DNA from: Silurus meridionalis
Taxonomy: Eukaryota > Chordata > Actinopteri > Siluriformes > Siluridae
Direction: 5' to 3'
NCBI RefSeq assembly: GCF_014805685.1
Contig: NC_060886.1
Span: 15,887,608 to 15,951,607, forward strand
DNA length: 64,000 bases
Shown here: piece by piece, positions 1-12,722 of the stretch
Position numbering within the stretch: the stretch's first letter is position 1
Layout: each line of letters begins with the position of its first letter
The notes under the pieces: generated by a model
Databases searched by the model: none
Told to the model about the DNA's origin: nothing
The model's input: the letters and a program-made list of their open reading frames with translations, nothing else
Program-made: the position numbers and the translations under genes

Positions 1-1320
1 GCTGAAAAGACCTATAAGTCTATGTAGCCTAAAAGCCTACGTATATAGTCTATATTTCTTGCTGGACATTTATTCAAGCAGAGCATTAGCCCTTAGACTG
101 AAGCTCTCTTACTGAAACACTGCACATTCTTTACATGCTCAATTTCATTCGCCCATACGAACTTAACAGAGCAGTGTCAACTTGAAACACGGGTGGTTTA
201 TTTTAAGCTATGTTTAATGGCCTAGTGCACCCAACTGAAAAGAGTCAACAAAAAGTTCCCAAACACATTTCTTTCATTCTGCTTCTTGCATTTCTTTTGC
301 GCATTGCAAGAAGCAACTTTGATTGCAAGGTATAGGCACAATTTTAGGAAAGCAGCCATTTTTATGTTAATGTTTTGCTAAATGAATCTAGAAAATTCTC
401 AGAGCTCCTTTGGTTTTGTGAAGTAGACATCTAACCACACTAAATAGGAAATATTTCTGCTTGTTTTTTGTGGTTTTTGCTTATTCAGTTGGAATAAGGC
501 AAGTAAAGGAAAGTGATCTGACACTTGTGGGAGGAAAAGAGTACAACCCTCCAACAACCTGCTCTACCAGGTAACACAATAGTAGCATTGCCTCTAGGCC
601 AGTGTGTAGTAGTGTACCTACGTCAACATTCTGAGTCTGCTCCCACATGCAGCCTACAGAAAGGATGCGTTCACTGAGTGTCAAGTGACCATATAAGTTT
701 CCCACTTGTTTCATGTAGCAATCTAATACAGACTATGAAAAAGTGTGTGCAAGGCAAGATGTGTGTTTTGGCTTAGTCTTTGAATTGAGTTAAATTATGA
801 ATGGAAATAAAAGATTATAGCTAGTTTTGCAGGTTCTACTACGGCATGGTGACTGCACAAATGACTTACTGAATGTAATTTAGCAAAGGGGAGACAGGAT
901 CATTAGCTGTTCTGTAATGAGATACATGTATTATTCTGAGGTTGATGATCTAAGCGTCTGAAGAACTGAGATCTGTATTACTATATAATCCCTACCTCTA
1001 CTGACGAGATCATTTGCATAGGCAATACACTTGGCATAACATAAAAATGTAAAGCTTCCTGTCTATCACATACACTACTATATAAAAGTTGAACACTGGG
1101 TACAAAACAGGAGAAATGTATCCATCCCAGGACACCATGCACACATGTGGAAATCTGAATGTTTTAAGACAGTGGAAGGAAAACAGAGAGCCTGCAGGAA
1201 ACCCCATAAGAACATGGTAAAACATGCTAACATCTGTACAAACTACAACCCAATGTCATTATTGAATTGCAATGAGGTAGCAATATGGGATTATTTTGAG
1301 GTACTATTAGAATTTACCAA
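1..1320. other. AT-rich non-coding tract
   Basis: I see no exon, RNA gene or recognisable element here. Open frames are short, lack family motifs and look like chance. Confidence 0.5.
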
Positions 1321-1321
1321 C

Positions 1322-1526
1322 TACTTCTTCTACTTCTTTCGGCTGCTCCCATTAGGGGTCGCCACAGTGGATCATCCGTCTCCATACCCCCCTGTCCTCT
1401 ACATCTGCCTCTTTCAATCCAACTACCTGCATGTCTTCCGTCACCACATCCATAAACCTTCTCTTTTCCTCCTGCCTGGCAGCTCCATCCTCAGCATTCT
1501 TCTACCGATATACCCCATGTCCTTAT
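1322..1526 (-). mobile_element. RTE-like LINE, 3'-end fragment
   Basis: Read on the minus strand, this is the last ~200 bp of the RTE-like LINE family that recurs through the window. It carries the conserved end of the reverse-transcriptase ORF (peptide around MDVV, CRG-like region) and the shared 3' tail containing CGCTGTGGCGACCCCTAATG-like sequence, followed by a TTC/GAA tract. The copy is strongly 5'-truncated and cannot encode a protein. The 3' tail is the same as in the copies near 16.1, 25.8, 27.3 and 48.9 kb. Confidence 0.85.
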
Positions 1527-2382
1527 AACACTTGTAGGTTATAACATAGGCTACATTTCTGTAAATAATAGAATTGTAAATGTCATACAATTAATACAAG
1601 TGTCATATAAAAATGTATATGCTACACATGCATATTCGGAATGCTTAAAAAAGACCCTTTAGAATTATAGTTAGATTGTTTTTAATTAAATAATGAATAT
1701 TATTCAGTCTATTTTACCTATTATTTAGCTCTTTATTCTCTTACTTCTTGTGGTTAAATCCAACGCATTAATAAAAAGAGTTTCATGATGTTTATACGGC
1801 AGTGTAGATTGCCTCCCTATTACATGATATTAGTAATGCTAGTGGTGCTGGAGGTTCTTGAAGGTCATGATGAACCTATACATTTCTGGCTCAAGAGAAA
1901 TTGTGTTGGAACATTTTTTAAATGTTTATTTTCTCGGTGAGCCACCTTAGGACCTATTTATGACCTAACTTATAAACTTTCAAAGTTCTAAGAAATCCAC
2001 CTAGTGTTAGCACCTAGTAGGCAGTTCCACTGGTTACCCTGGTTACCCTGCAGGTCCGTTCTGCTTTCTGGAATACTAACAACACCACTACAATAGCCTA
2101 TGGCTATGACTCCAGTAAGCCCTAACATGTGCGCTGCCCCCTTGTGGACAAGATCTATAAAGCTGTAATTATACACCCAACCATTCTGAAATCCATAAAA
2201 GAACACAATGAGATAAAACATTAAACACCACACAAATCCTAAAGATTTGTTTGCTTGTTCATATTTTGTTTATTTGATCATTTTTTCAGCACCCAATAGA
2301 ATACCTTAATATGTAAAATTAAATTACTTTTAAACGTATGGTCTGCTGATATACACACACAGAACTCATTGTGTCTAACAGC

Positions 2383-3116
2383 CAAAGGTGGAATTACAAA
2401 TATACAAATACTGTAGATTTTTGTGGTATCAGTAATTTACTTCACTATTTATTTGAACAACTTCTTACTCTTACTCATTACATTTTTTTTGCACAAATAT
2501 CTGTACATTTTTTTAATTGAATTTTTAAACCAGACTCGTTACTTTACTTTTAATCTATTTGTTGACATGATCAGTATTTCTTCTTTTCATTGCACACCAT
2601 TTTGCACACCGCAGCCCATCAACCTATTTCTTGTCATTGTGCGGCTTTTTCAATCTACTACTGGTGTATCATTTGCTGGCTCTGACACACCACAGGTGTA
2701 GACTAGTTTACGAAGCTAACATTCAGCAAGGCAGAAGGCAACAAGATGTTTGGGGTTAACAAGGAGGAGACAGAGGGAGTCAGTGATGTAAACTGATCAC
2801 CTGATCATCATCATCTTTTCTCTGCTTGTGTTCTATATGATAGTTGATCAGCCTGAATACATTTATTAGGTAACAAAATGTAAAATTATTTTGTATGAAT
2901 ATATTAATGATATGAGGTCCAGTTACCAGCATGACACTAAAACAGGTAGTAGTAATGGCTAGTTTTTACTTAAGTACATGTCAGAGCCCAAATTTCTTTA
3001 CTTTAACTTCAGTGAAAAAGTGCAGTCAATACTTTACCTTTTTCCAGAGTCTTTTAAAACATGAGCATCTGTACCTTTTACCTGAGTGAAGGATGTGTGT
3101 ACTTTTGGCACCTCTG
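2383..3116. mobile_element. Non-autonomous hAT-type transposon with 8-bp target duplication
   Basis: The right end reads (minus strand) CAGAGGTGCCAAAAGTACAC, and the left end is a degenerate version (CAAAGGTGG...). The element is flanked on both sides by CTAACAGC (2375-2382 and 3117-3124), an exact 8-bp direct repeat, which is the duplication length of hAT transposons. There is no transposase; the longest open frame (2423-2701) is low-complexity and not convincing as a protein. Related copies lie at about 14.86-16.63 kb and 19.85-20.91 kb. Confidence 0.75.
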
Positions 3117-3428
3117 CTAACAGCAAACTCATTTATTTGACACATGTTTATTTGATGAAACATGCAGTTTTCTTGTGTTTTGTGTGTTTTCTTTTGTAGG
3201 TATTTATTGAAGTAGTTGTTAACAGGAGACAGCTACTGGCAGCATAAACAGTGTGGAGGCACAAAAGAGAAGATAAATTTTTGTTCCTTAAATGTGCATG
3301 GTTTTAAACAAAGTGATTAAATACCTCTGAGATTAAAATTTTTAGGCTAGGTTTTAAGCTGCCTTAACTATTGCCATGTTCTGTTTTGACTTCCTGCATG
3401 TTTTATCAGATTATATTATTTTATTATA

Positions 3429-3446
3429 TTATTTATAAGCTTCTAT
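3429..3446. repeat. Left target-site duplication of the SINE
   Basis: This 18-bp direct repeat is matched at 3657-3674 with one mismatch (G at 3439, A at 3667). It brackets the SINE and marks target-primed insertion. Confidence 0.85.
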
Positions 3447-3656
3447 GGTCTAGCGTTTAGGATGCGGCGCTCTCACCGCTGTGGCCCGGGTTCGATCCCC
3501 GGTCAACCAACCCCAGCCACTCTTAGTGCTGGTCCCAAGCCCGGATAAATGGGGAGGGTTGTGTTAGGAAGGGCATTCAGCGTAAAAACATATGCCAAAT
3601 CAAACATGCGGATGGTCCGCTGTGGCGATCCTTAATGGGAGAAGCCGAAAGAAAGT
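3447..3656 (+). mobile_element. tRNA-Glu-derived SINE with RTE-type 3' tail
   Basis: The head (about 3442-3512) follows the body of tRNA-Glu(CTC): an A-box-like segment GGTCTAGCGTTTAGGATG, an anticodon-loop CTC in GCGCTCTCACCGC, and an intact B box GGTTCGATCCC followed by CCGGTCAACC. The unrelated middle contains GGAAGGGCATTCAGCG. The last ~45 bp (GTCCGCTGTGGCGATCCTTA onwards) match the 3' tail of the RTE-like LINEs in this window, so the SINE is probably moved by that LINE's machinery. Target duplications lie on both sides. The acceptor stem does not pair, so this is not a functional tRNA gene. Confidence 0.88.
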
Positions 3657-3674
3657 TTATTTATAAACTTCTAT
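3657..3674. repeat. Right target-site duplication of the SINE
   Basis: It matches 3429-3446 at 17 of 18 positions. Confidence 0.85.
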
Positions 3675-4214
3675 AAATCTAACTCTTTTAACGTTATCTG
3701 TGAGCTTGGTAAATCTATTTGAACCTTTTGTCAAATTGCACAGGAGAGAGTTTTCCTTTCAGAACTATCTCCATCATAGTTAAGTTTAACTCTCAGATAC
3801 AGTTGAGATTTAATTGCATGTTTAATTCTGGCAAGGGATGAGTCAGCCTGACTTTTTCAGGTAAAAACACAAAGCATCAATGCTAGCTTGTTAGAATTCC
3901 CTGAGTGGACTGACAGGATAACCTGTCTGCTGTAGGCCCTGTGGCACAATTTGTGTTAATCATCTCTTATTTGTCACAGCAGTTCAAAAAGTGGCCTTTT
4001 CATCAAACACAGCACACAACAGTTTTTTATGCTATCCTTTAATTGGAAGGAATATAGTTATTGTGTTTTAGGTGGACTAAAAACATCTCAGCTTTGTGCG
4101 TTCGCTTGCAGGTGGTTATACGCAGATAAGCACTTCCTCGGTTGGGGCAGATGTCAGGTTGAGAACTTGTCATGGTGTGGTCTGCACCTGCTGCACCTGC
4201 ACTACTCTATATGG

Positions 4215-4218
<4 letters not shown>

Positions 4219-4285
<67 letters not shown>
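4219..4285. repeat. (GT)n microsatellite
   Basis: About 67 bp of GT dinucleotides with one AT interruption. Confidence 0.95.
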
Positions 4286-4287
<2 letters not shown>

Positions 4288-4372
4288 GCTTCCTGCTTAA
4301 ACACATGGTAAATTCAAATATTGTACTGTATATATACAGTACAGACCAAAAGGTTTATATATATTATATATA

Positions 4373-4788
4373 CAGTACAGACCAAAAGTTTGGACACACC
4401 TGCTCATTCAAAGAGTTTTCTTTATTTTCATGTCTATGAAAATTGTAGATTCACACTGAAGGCATCAAAACTATGAATTAACACATGTGGAATTATATAC
4501 ATAACAAAAAAGTGAACTGAAAATATGTTATATTGTAGATTCTTCAAAGTAGCCATCAAGAGAATGCCAAGAGTGTGCAAAGCAGTAATCTAAACAAAAG
4601 GTGGCTACTTTGAAGAACCTACAATATGACATATTTTTAGTTGTTTCACAATTTTTTGTTATGTATATAATTCCACGTGTTAATTCATAGTTTTGATGCC
4701 TTCAGTGTGAATCTACAATTTTCATAGTCATGAAAATAAAGAAAACTCTTTGAATGAGAAGGTGTGTCCAAACTTTTGGTCTGTACTG
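4373..4788. mobile_element. Tc1-type MITE with ~190-bp inverted repeats
   Basis: Both ends begin CAGTACAGACCAAAAGTTTG and the element is flanked by TA on each side (4371-4372, 4789-4790), the Tc1/mariner target. The arms are near-perfect inverted repeats of about 190 bp around a short core. The right side keeps a stretch (about 4553-4600, minus strand: CACACTCTTGGCATTCTC) that I recognise as belonging to the 3' part of a fish Tc1 transposase gene. This is therefore an internally deleted derivative with no coding capacity. A stray copy of the tip sits just upstream at 4337-4352. Confidence 0.85.
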
Positions 4789-5758
4789 TAAAAGAAAATA
4801 AATAAAACCTATCAGCTCAGTGCACCACTCCATTACCAATTTATTGTGAATGCATTTTGAGATGTCAGTTCTGGTCCATTTTTGATTTGATTAGTGTAAA
4901 CAAATTAAGCATTTTCAACATATTCATTTTCATCATTTTATTATATAAACATATATAGAGCTCAGTCTTATACACCAATCACTTTTCTCAGACAATAAAC
5001 CAATAGAAGTAAATGCTAACATCCAAAAAAGATCTAACACTGTACTTTTCAAAATAGTTTTATGGTCTTTTGGTTGCTGTATTTTCTATCACGTTTGGCT
5101 TCAAGCTCTGGGAACAGATGCCAGGCACAAACCTCAGAGCTGGTTGTTGGTAGTTCTGTTATGACAACAAGATGAAAAGCTGTAGCAGTGGCAGAATAGG
5201 ATTGTTTTCAAAGCATAGAAATTCCCACACGAAATCAGTCTTGGAACGTCACAGTCCTGTATGTTTAGGAAAACACTTTTGCAACTATTAGATACTGTAA
5301 GAATCTAAAATCTCATAACCTGATGTTAAAATGGTGATTTTTCACACATATTCCTTAGAATACTTTCCACCAGAGTGAAATGCAAGGACTGGAGTAAAGT
5401 CAGTGGCTGGTTTAAGGTCATGTTCGAAAAACACATTTGTTTTGCAAGAGAAAAGAGATGTTTCTGTTAATCCCAGCTTTCTACCTTATTCTTCTGTAAT
5501 AAAGAGGGTGCCAATTAAACCAATCAGTTGAATGTATAGGAACTGGTTGAATAGAGAAGAATGTAAATGAAATAAAATCACATTTAAAGGGATATTCCTC
5601 TCTCTGGTACACACACACATTGCTTGTTTATTTGACATTCAATTTCTTTTCTTTTATTTATTTATTTGACAGTTCATGTGACGTAGAGATGCAGCTTTGT
5701 ATGCTTTGTGTGTTTTCATTCTTAAAGCACTTATTCCAATTAAGTTGTATAGTATACA

Positions 5759-5768
5759 TGCACACACA

Positions 5769-5811
<43 letters not shown>

Positions 5812-5874
5812 GACCCCCACACACACACACACCCAAACACACTTGAGCCCACACTCAAACACACACACACTTAG
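5759..5874. repeat. Compound (CA)n microsatellite
   Basis: CA repeats broken by AAACA, GACCCC and TTGAGCCC interruptions. Confidence 0.95.
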
Positions 5875-6200
5875 AAAACAACAAAAAATGTTGCAAGGTT
5901 TTACCAACAGAATACATCTGGTAATAATTTTTGTGATATACATGTTGCATCACAATGATGAACTAATTAATACAGTAAAAATGTGTATTTGTTTAAAATG
6001 TAAGCTTTTTTTTACCCCTGTAATTAAAACACTTAAACACTTTTAAACACTTCATTTCCTAAATCTCATTGCAGTACTTGAAGGCAAATATTTTCTGATG
6101 ACTCTCCATTTTTCTGATTCTTAAATCTAAACTGATCTCTAGGGATCTATGCGACAAATCTCTTATTCCTATATTTAGCTCCATGTTTTTCTTCAAGCCT

Positions 6201-6201
<1 letters not shown>

Positions 6202-6252
<51 letters not shown>
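6202..6252. repeat. (GA)n microsatellite
   Basis: A purine-only GA run of about 50 bp. Confidence 0.95.
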
Positions 6253-6256
<4 letters not shown>

Positions 6257-9200
6257 AGAGAGATGTATGTTGGATTAAAATGGGTGCAGGAGAAATGCAA
6301 AATATTTGCTATTTTCATGTGAAATGATGCATGCTGAGACAGCAATGCAGGAACACCTGAAAGGAAGAGGCTTAGTGCTATAGGTCAGTATTTATATTTA
6401 TAGTATTATATAATAATATATGTAATATTTAAATTCTGTTGTTTTTTGGCTTAAGGGCTATTATGATATGGACCCCTAGCCATTTGAATTAACAAAAAGA
6501 GCCTCAATTCTCAAATTAATAGATTCCACATAGTCAGCCTTGATGTATTGATCAAACATGCAGTGGGAACATTTTATCCTAAAGAGAACAACACTCCTCT
6601 AAGAGCAGGCCACTTATTGCAGCCCTATGCAATTAAATTAAGAGTCAAGCGCTGACTTCGCTTGATAATCTGCCAAGGTTTCTTCGGTGGTCATGTGAAG
6701 AGCACCCCTAGAGGCCTATTGCATTTAAACCTATTGATACATTTCTCTATTTAAACCTCATAAAGAAAGCTCTGGTCATAACATCCACTGTGAACTTTAA
6801 TATTATTAGAAATTATAAAGTGCTTTATAAAATCTTATTTTTTTTACTTAATTGCACAGCTTTCACAGCAGCAGAATATCGATATAATGCCAAGAGTGAT
6901 ATATGTGCTTATATGAAATAATAATATTATGGTGCTATTTATCAATATGTTTAACTAGTGGTCATTGTGTTGTGCACTGTGTTATCTACATTTATTTATA
7001 TGAGAGAAGAGATGTGACAGTGAATTAATGAAAATAAAAGCTAATCAATAAATAAAGAATCAAAAGTTAAAGAATTGCATATTCTTTGTTAGCCATCTGT
7101 TTGAGGCTAAATTGCTAAATTGGGTGTTCCTTTGGATCCAAAATGACCCTGAATTGAAGAACCAGTGTTTACTAATGATATATATACTTGAATCCCCCTA
7201 AGTTGGACATTGTCCTGCAAAGCACTCTTTAAATTATAATAATACTATTTATTTATTATTATTATTATTATTATATTATTTTGCTCATTTTCAGCTCTTA
7301 GTTTCATCGATAAAATTGTATAAATTAACTTTTATAAGTTTGGGTTACTGTTGGAGTTTTGCAATGTTCCCATTGGCTTCCTCATGCCCACTGTTAGAGG
7401 CAAATAAATGAAGAACTTATTAGTCTTTGCTTATTGAGAATAATAAGATTTTTTTTTATTATAAGAATAATAAAATATTGACCACTAATAAGATAGTTTA
7501 AAATCTCTACTTTGAATGCTTGCCAGTTGCTGTAGGCTGAAGTGTGGGCGTTGGAGACTGATTTTCCTCAGCTGGATGTATAAGCTCAGTTATGATAAAG
7601 CAGAGGAGCTGTAGGCTGGTAGATGATCATTCAGCAATTCATGCATGCAGGGTTTCTAACGGAACCCACTCAACTTTTCTGACATTGGGTCTGTAAGAGT
7701 GGGAGTGGAGTCTGTGCCACAACAGACCTAGATGTTGATTTGTTTCTTTGGTGGGTGTCATTTTTTGTCATCCTCTAGATGATATTAGCATTATTTTAAA
7801 TAAAAATGCATTGTGATGAAGGTTATTTGTCAGGTTTCTTTCTTTTCTTTCTCTGCTCACCTTACATACCATCTGTCTCCTTCTCAAAAAAGTGCATCTC
7901 AAAACTGGAGACTGTTAGGAAGTTGAAGAAGAATTATATTTAGACTTTTTCATTTTTTTTCTTGCTTTGGTGTCAAGTAGAATAATAGCAATTCTGTAAA
8001 GAGAGTTATCAATCATTCAGCACATAAGGTGTTCCTGACCCAAAAGTTAGAGTTTTGCTATCATCTCAGTTTGAAGAGTTTAAGACAGAATGTAAAAGGA
8101 CATGTAAGACAGAATTCTGCAAAAGGAAAGATATTAATGTGTGCATTATTGTGACACACTAAATAATTGACCATTCACCATGTGAATTAATTTCACGCTA
8201 CATTTATTTGAGTCATATTCTATTAAATGTCAATTTTATTTAATATTTTGGATAAGTTTAAGTTTAAAATGTAATATATTCATTATTAACTATTATCAAT
8301 GTAGACAAAATGAAAACAATTTTACTTAAATAAATGAAACAGTGTTGGTCAAGTCATATTTACTTCACATTGTCTTCTTATTGTGTCTGGACTCGATCTA
8401 ATGAATATAAATTTATACCCAGCATTGTGAATGGTGGCAAACTGCTCCTGGAGGTCCAGAGCTGAAAACCACTAGATATTATATGTAAAAAGCACATAAT
8501 TGTACTCATCATAATGGCTTCATTTTAAATGAGAGCTATTTAGCTGTGCATCTGCTCTGCAGAGTGTGTGTGGTGTGTCATAATGGGACACGCTAACCTC
8601 TTTCTTATTGCCCATAGTGTAATATTATCATCATGTTGAAGATGATTGAACAGCCAGTGTGGAATTATATGTAGATTGCAAAAAAATGTCTTATATGTAA
8701 TGCTTGACTTGCCAGTTCAACTCTCTCACGTTAACTGGTGGTCACATGGACACATCTCAAAACTGACATACTTGTACAGGCAGAAACACTCCAGTCCTGA
8801 TTTAATTCTCATCTGTTGTTATAACTGCATTCCCTCTTCTGAGAAGGCAAAAGAGTTTTACTAACTTTTGCTGTAGGGATTTGCTCAGTCAGCCCTAACT
8901 ATACCGGTGAGGTCAGACACTGCTAGTACGATTTGCAGTTGATCTTCCAATTCATCCCAAATCTTTTCATTTGAACTAAAGGTCAAACTCCTTTTTCAAG
9001 GTCAAACTAAATTACTACAGGAAACAAAGCCACTCTTTATAATTGTGTGCATATAGTTGTTATGGTTGGTTGTCCACAGACTTATAGTCACCATGTAGTG
9101 TTTTACCAGCTTTGCCTGAGCTTTTTCTATATAGTTTAGTTTTATTTGTATAGAGGAGCTTTATAAAAATATGATAAATCTGTATATACATTTTGCATTT

Positions 9201-9890
9201 ATAAATGTATCCATAATGAGAATTGCAACTGTGTAAACAGGTACTTATGGGTTTAAGCAACAAAATAATTAAAAATAATTAAAATTTCAAAAGTTACCAA
9301 CACTGATTAATGTAGATTTAACATGTGAAACTGCAGTTCTAATGCTATCCAAGGAAGAACATCCACTTGCATCTTAACGATATCTATGAAGTACCAGCCA
9401 CAGTAATTTCATTGATTATGACAATCCATGTGAAACTGTCCTCAGCTGCAGTAAAAAAAAAATGTTGATGAAAACAACCAGAAATTTGCCACCAGGCAGA
9501 TCTGGAGAAGAGAAGGAGTCAAGACTGCTATCTCAGGAGTAGCATGTATAGAGGAAGAGAGGATGAGGAATATATAGAGAGAACACTGGTTAGGTACGCG
9601 CTTGTCATATAATGATCAAATCAAATCAAATGTTATACAATGATTAAAGAACTGTACATTGTTTACTAAGGATTAAACATGGGGGGTTGTGTGGTAGGTA
9701 TATTTGCATATACCTCTATGACGCCATCCTCTAAATCCATTGCTGTCGGACTTTTTAAAAGAAACCTCTGCCCCAAGTGGTATATTTACTGTTTTAAGTA
9801 CCAACAAAAAGCCTGTACCTTTTGATCAAGGCATGTGGATCATAATAAACAGCATGGAAACATTCAATTATTCATAAGTCAATAGTAGTA

Positions 9891-10833
9891 CAGTGGAACC
9901 CGGTTATGTCGATGTCCTAGGGGGTCGCCAAAAAGCATCGAGATAACCAATGATCGAGATAAACAAAAATCAAAATGGCGGCAATATATTAACGTGCTTG
10001 AAATTTCTTTATGTACATGATGTGCGTTAATAAATGAGAATGTGCATGCACGTGTTTTTGAAGGGTTTTTTTTACACAACAGCGTTGCCGTGATTTGTTT
10101 GATGAAGGCATGCTATAAAAATACATACAGTACATGTTTATCTGTCAGGAATCCACCTGCCACGCCCCCTTCGGCCCCCTTCAGCGTGTCAGGTGCTTTC
10201 TCAGCCGCTTTCTCTAAAGCTCCGCTTCAATCGTGCATATATGGTGCTCGTTTATCATCATCACCAGCTCCTATTTACACTTCCACACTCTCACTGTCCG
10301 TTATTGTTGGTATATGTTGGTTCACGGCGGTCGTTGTTATCGCTCATGTGTATCCCGGTACGTGCCTTCCCATCGGCACTCTCTCAACGGCTGCTCTTTT
10401 CTTCCCAAAGCGCACCGCGGATTCCCCCCGATCCTGCCGGGGTTCACTCTATGCTTTTGCTGCTCATCCCACATTCCGCGCCACCAAGCGCGGCTTTCGC
10501 CTCCCGTTCATCGCATAACCTTTAACAGCAAAAGGCATATGTGCACTAACTAACAGCAGAGATTCACCAGTATACAACACCTGTAGCAGCTGTAAGCCTT
10601 GATTTTTTCCGCCACTTTTGCGAGGTCTTCTGCGGCTGCACCGAGATAACCGACGTTAAATGGCAAATTTTTCCCCCCTTGTGCTCGAGATATCAGGCTT
10701 CGGTGACATAAAAGAATCGACATAACCGATAAAAAATGCTCAGACAAAGCGAGAATTTGGCGGTTCCACTTCAAAAACGTCGACTTAATAGGGTTGTCGA
10801 GATAACCGAGGTCGAGATAAGCGGGTTCCACTG
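9891..10833. mobile_element. pogo/Tigger-like non-autonomous DNA transposon with LTR-like cargo
   Basis: The terminal inverted repeats read CAGTGGAACCCGGTTATGTC (left) and, on the minus strand, CAGTGGAACCCGCTTATCTC (right). TA dinucleotides flank both ends (9889-9890 and 10834-10835). A subterminal motif close to TCGAGATAACC recurs in both flanks, as expected for transposase binding sites. Terminal sequence plus TA target fit the pogo/Tigger branch of Tc1/mariner; this assignment is inference. No transposase is present. The middle (about 10143-10520) is clearly more GC-rich and starts TGTCAGGAATCCACCTGCC, like the LTR end of the element at 32.7-35.5 kb. Confidence 0.72.
10143..10520 (+). mobile_element. 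LTR-like GC-rich segment inside the pogo-like element
   Basis: The first ~28 bases (TGTCAGGAATCCACCTGCCA, then CGCCCCC) closely match the inner-strand start of the LTRs at 32.7 and 35.4 kb. Beyond that the sequence diverges, so it is probably a related LTR family or a fragment. Overlapping open frames (up to 158 codons at 10042-10518) have no motif I recognise and probably reflect high GC. No CCTGACA-type closing end or target duplication was found. Confidence 0.5.
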
Positions 10834-10835
10834 TA

Positions 10836-12720
10836 TTTTTTATAATCAGTGCATCAATAGAAGCCAATTTAGTATGAAATAGATTGAGGTGTTGCAGTTA
10901 TATCTTTTCGTTCTAGTTAGGACTCCAGCTGCTGTATTCTTCACTGGCATTACAATGTAGTAACAGAAGTTTGATTTTCAGTAGTGGCATATTTCTTATC
11001 TTAGCAATATTTCAAAAATGGAAAAAATCTATCCTAATAGTATTATATACATGAACTTCAAATGAAATACTTGAGTCAGTATAATCATACTTTGCTCATG
11101 CTGCACATAATATATAAGAAAAAAAAAAGAAAAAACTATTTTCTTAAATGTTGGAATTTATTAACCTCACAGATAATTCAGTAAAAATATATATTTTGGG
11201 GGGGTTTACATTAAAGAAAGAATTCTGAAAATTTGAGGATAATTTATTTTAATTACAACAATTAAATTAAATTAACAATTACACATTTAAATGTGTGAGA
11301 TAAAATATCCAATCTCACATTCACACTGTATTTGCCCTGCTAAGACAGTCAATGCTGCTCACAACTCTGTCTATCACACTTCATCTTCAGTCTCCATCTT
11401 CGCTGTTAGCATCATCTCTCACTGTACAGCCAATATAATTTTGCTACGTTACAAACTCAACTAAATGTCCTGTTTTGTTTGTAAATAATTATTTTACGTA
11501 GCTGTAGCATTCTCTTTTTCTACCTCTGACCCCATTTACATGCTACAACAAGCAGCTTTTTTCCCCAAAAAAATGTCTTGTGTGGCAGATTGTAAATCTC
11601 TTCCACTGGCAAAGACAGAGGCCAAAATCAGGGTGTAACTCTCAAGCGCACTTTGGCATTCAGTGTTGTGGGACACCAATAAATTATGCCTTTTGGAAGC
11701 TGTCAGCAGATATTTTTCTATTCATCAATTCGGTCCTGCCATACATCCTTTCCTGACATGCATTTACACTCTGTACTGTTTCATTATTCTGTCCTCTTAT
11801 TATTACTGTATACATTTAGTGTTCATTACTGCTCACTACTAATTAATGCTTTTATTTAAACACATCACAATACCTAGACTCATTCAATACATAAACTCAA
11901 GAATTTTAGTTTACATGTTTACAACAGATTGGAAAAAAATGTAATAGGAGTGACTTTGACCACGGCATTTTTGTTACAGAGAACTGCTATTTTCCTGCAC
12001 AAACATAACAAAACCTCCAGTGAGTAAATGGTAAATGAGTGGTGAGTGGCCAGAAGAGAATGGATCAGTATTGCCAGATTGTTTCAAACATCATGCAAAA
12101 ATCTTTATTCACTTTTGTTACCATTTTTGATTATCATCTTGGAAACATCTCTAAGGAACTGTCTCCAATAGCTTCCAAAGAACATCACAAATTGAAGCAA
12201 ACCTTCAATTAAAAATAAACATTGTTTATAGTTATTTTCACTGAAATCTTTCAATTCTGCTTTTAATTAAGCTCAGGGAACTTTGAAAGAATGCAAATGC
12301 AAATCTCTCATTGCAAACATGACTACTAGGGAGGACAGCTGCACTGATGAGACACATTTCAGCTCTCACCCATTCCTTATTTTAGTAATGGTATATGGCA
12401 TTTTCTTTGAGGTAAAAAACATTGACATTTGAACAAATTGTAAAAAGCATATTGTTAATATATTGCAGCATGATGTAATGTATTGTAAATTATTTAACAC
12501 AAATTATGGGTACTAACAACAGCCACATAAAACACATAAAAGGTCATTATGATCATCTGCAAATAGTATAAAAGGTTTAATGTAGTATTGTCATAATATT
12601 ACATGTAATGTAAAAGAAAAGCAGCTGTAATAACAAGCGTTCTAACAACAACAACAACAAAAAAGCACCTTGTTTACATGCTTACATTTTTAGTTTTCTC
12701 CTGTTTTCCACCCCAACACT
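10836..12720. other. AT-rich intergenic tract
   Basis: Nothing recognisable apart from short A runs. Confidence 0.5.
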
Positions 12721-12722
12721 AA

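Larger units (their letters stand above)
4791..9888. other. AT-rich intergenic tract
   Basis: No gene or complete element is recognised in about 5 kb. Simple repeats are present: CA at about 5760-5874, GA at 6202-6252, and a short ATT run near 7250-7275. Confidence 0.5.

Noticed and set aside
3442..3512. tRNA-Glu gene
   Set aside because: The body and B box match but the acceptor stem does not pair, and the sequence continues into a SINE with target duplications.
10042..10553. Overlapping open frames of 106-158 codons
   Set aside because: Three overlapping frames are open in a GC-rich block inside a transposon and none has a domain or motif; explained by LTR-like sequence.
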